From NCBI GenBank assembly GCA_029339195.1, contig JAPTJF010000195.1, forward strand, positions 1-64,000: a stretch of 64,000 nucleotides of DNA. The letters are read 5' to 3'. The notes under the pieces were generated by a model, which worked only from the letters and a program-made list of their open reading frames with translations, searched no databases and was not told the DNA's origin. Shown here one piece after another: positions 62,115 to 64,000 of this stretch. Every line of letters begins with the position of its first letter. Within the stretch, counting starts at the first letter, position 1. This DNA is from Micractinium sp. NFX-FRZ. Taxonomy: Eukaryota; Chlorophyta; Trebouxiophyceae; Chlorellales; Chlorellaceae. The position numbers and the translations under genes are program-made.

Positions 62115-62405
62115 GAGGCGCAGGCCAGTGCATTGCAATGGTCTGGGCACACCATGTAACATACTTTGGCACGTGGCTGACTGGGTGGCTTCTGGCCGGG
62201 GTCGGCATCAGATAGGCAGTGGAGGATCTGGCGCCCCCGCCGGCTCAGCGCTGTCGCATCGCCCAGCTGGCGGCGCGCCACCCCCTTGTCCAGCAAACCA
62301 CCACCCCTGCACCATTACTTTGCTGTCACCATCGCTGTGATCGCCCCTGACAGTCTCCCAGTGGCGTATCCAGCTCCGAAACCCGAAGCTTCGCCCATTC
62401 TCCAC
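62115..62405. other. Intergenic gap between WDR89-like and DUF760 genes
   Basis: Contains TGTAA at 62155-62159, 41 bases past the WD40 gene stop and its likely poly(A) signal. The rest should be the promoter of the next gene. Nothing else recognised. Confidence 0.5.
62155..62159 (+). terminator. Likely TGTAA polyadenylation signal of the WDR89-like gene
   Basis: TGTAA 41 bases past the stop codon. Confidence 0.55.
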
Positions 62406-63576
62406 ATGCAGACCGCCGTGCGTGCGCCCTTCTGTGCCGCGCCCTCTCGGGTGCTGGCCAGCCGCCAATGCGCGTCCCCCGCAGCCTTCCACCGGGCGGC
62501 GGTGGTGCCTCGTCGGCGCGCTTCTAGACTGTGCCGGGCCGCCGCAGAGGGCGAGCCTATGCCTGAGAAGGAGACCACCTTTGCTCTGGTGCGACATGCG
62601 GGCCTTCCGGTAGTGCCTGCTTGGGGACTGGGTGGTGGGTGGCGCCGCTGGCGGCGGCAGCGGTGGCGGCTGTAGGCTCCAGCCTTTACTACCAACGCGC
62701 TGCTGCCTGGTACCTGCCTGCCAGACCACCCCATGCCCTTGTATGAGGCTGCAAGCCGTTTTGTGTGGTGTCGCAGCACCAGCGGCTGGGTCGGCCGATT
62801 GCCAGCCGCCACGTCGGTGGGCCCACGCCTCGGTGCCACCGCTGCCTGCATTCCTACCCACCCCCTGACATTCTCACCGCACCACCGCCCGCCTCCCTGT
62901 TTGCTCCCCATGCAGGCCCCCTCCAAGCCCAAGTCCCCCACCGGCGAGATGGCGGCCTACTACCTGCAGATGTGAGCGGGACACGCTGCATGCACCTTGT
63001 TCGCCCCTGCCTGCCCGCCTGCCTGCCGTCCTCCAACAGACAGATCCGCTTCGTCATCAGGCGCACCTCTTGACCCGCCAATTGGCTTTGCCCATGTGCC
63101 GCGCTGCACGCAGCCCCGCCTGTTCTGTGCTGCGATGGGCCCCCAGGCCTTCAAGCCTCAAACCTCTTTCCACCCGTGTGCTGCTGACATCACCCCCCTG
63201 CTGCTGTTGTGCTCGCGCCAGATGCAGGCAGCCTCGCTAGGTGGCTACCTGCTTTCCTTGCATGCCAACCATTCATTGACATGGTGATTGACAGTGGTTG
63301 ATTTCGCTGCGAAATGCTCCTTCCCCCGCCTGCAGGCAGCCTCACCTGTTCCGCGAGGCGGTGGCCACCTCCTTCCAGCGCATCGTCGACGCGCGCGCCC
63401 AGGAGGCCAGCCAGGAGCAGGCTGCGCAGGACGCCGCCGCCGCTGCGGACCAGGGGAAGCAGGGCAGCGGGGAGGCTGAGCTGGTGCTGTACCGGCGCAT
63501 GGCCGAGGTGAAGCGCATGGAGCAGATGGCGGCGATTGAGGACCTCATGTATGTGTGCATACTGGAGAAGTTCCAG
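62406..63576 (+). CDS. DUF760 plastid protein, partial (runs off the right edge)
   Basis: Related to the plant DUF760 family, named after a UV-B-induced Arabidopsis chloroplast protein; its biochemical role is unknown. Three exons are supported: 62406-62588, 62916-62971 and 63336-63576. Exon 1 encodes a leader rich in Arg, Ala and Ser (MQTAVRAPFCAAPSRVLASR), as expected for plastid import. Exons 2 and 3 join as SPTGEMAAYYLQMQPHLFRE, then AVATSFQRIVDARAQEAS, and later ELVLYRRMAEVKRMEQMAAI then EDLMYVCILEKFQ, the conserved DUF760 core. Exon 1 may instead end at 62609, which also keeps frame. After the donor at 63576 the remaining family C-terminus is missing, so at least one more exon must follow, near or beyond the window end. 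I found none I could support before 64000. Confidence 0.8.
63219..63243 (+). repeat. Possible copy of the DUF760 exon 3 acceptor edge
   Basis: TGCAGGCAGCCTC occurs here and at the real acceptor (63331-63343), 107 bases apart. The match is short, so this is the weakest of the edge duplications. Confidence 0.45.
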
Positions 63577-64000
63577 GTGGGGCAGCCTGCCTCAGCCAGG
63601 ACAAGTGTGAGGAACAGCATGCAGTGTGTGGGTGTGTGTTGGTGTGCTGTGTTTTGTTTGTGGGGATGGCGCGGGGCGTTTGTTTGTTCATGCGGGGCTG
63701 GCTCTGAGGGTCCACGGGAGGGCCTGCAGGGGTGCGGCAAAGGGCGGATGGGTGCAGTGCGCAGGCGAGGTGCGGGTGCAGTGCGCTGCAATGTGATGTC
63801 ATGTGCGGCGGCAGGGGGTGTAGGGTGTGACCAACGTCGCGTGGCTCATGCCGGCGCCGCGCTGCATGCCATGGCAGCCCGCATTGCCCTGCTCTGCCTC
63901 AGCCCGTTTGCCCCTCATGCTCTCCACCTGGCATGACGTTGGCGGGCAACATGCTGCGCTGCCCCGTGTTGAGCCGATCATAGTGTGTGCCCCGGCTGCC

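Overview
The window is nuclear DNA of a green alga, most likely a Chlorella-like trebouxiophyte. It is very GC-rich, genes are cut into many short GT-AG exons (two GC-AG introns were found), proteins carry Ala/Gln/Gly-rich spacers, TGTAA motifs sit downstream of several stop codons, and several products are predicted to go to the plastid. Exon models were built by hand: reading phase was matched across every junction and family motifs were joined across introns. Single boundaries may be a few bases off, and no tool or database was run.

Layout, left to right: a possible first exon of an unresolved gene (477-536, -); gamma-glutamyltranspeptidase (1365-9172, -, 22 exons); a MYND zinc-finger protein (9572-about 10241, -, 5' end unresolved); a small one-membrane-span protein with 11-residue repeats (about 10574-11133, +); a decayed partial copy of the MYND gene (about 12085-12290); Mini-ribonuclease III (12540-14991, -); a full-length CDC25 dual-specificity phosphatase (15326-19104, +); an AmiE-type aliphatic amidase (20305-24679, +); a long coiled-coil protein (25411-29834, +); a double p25-alpha/TPPP protein (30779-36208, -); an R2R3-MYB factor (37021-40404, -); an acetolactate-synthase-like ThDP enzyme (40925-45480, +); ornithine carbamoyltransferase (46385-50948, -); a multi-pass membrane protein of unknown function (52444-56685, +); peptidyl-tRNA hydrolase 2 (57662-59414, -); a WDR89-like WD40 protein (59602-62114, +); and the first exons of a DUF760 plastid protein that runs off the right edge (62406-63576+, +).

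The genes do not form one pathway. Nitrogen and amino-acid themes recur: GGT acts on glutathione, the amidase can release ammonia, OTC makes citrulline for arginine, and the ThDP enzyme belongs to the acetolactate synthase superfamily. CDC25 and TPPP point to the cell cycle and microtubules; Mini-III and PTH2 act in RNA metabolism and translation.

The most unusual signal is not a gene. In at least nine of these genes, an intron beside an exon holds a decayed copy of that exon's edge, often including the splice site. Some copies offer a usable in-frame alternative splice site; others are dead pseudo-exons. The pattern recurs across unrelated genes and looks like a local duplication process acting on exon-intron junctions.
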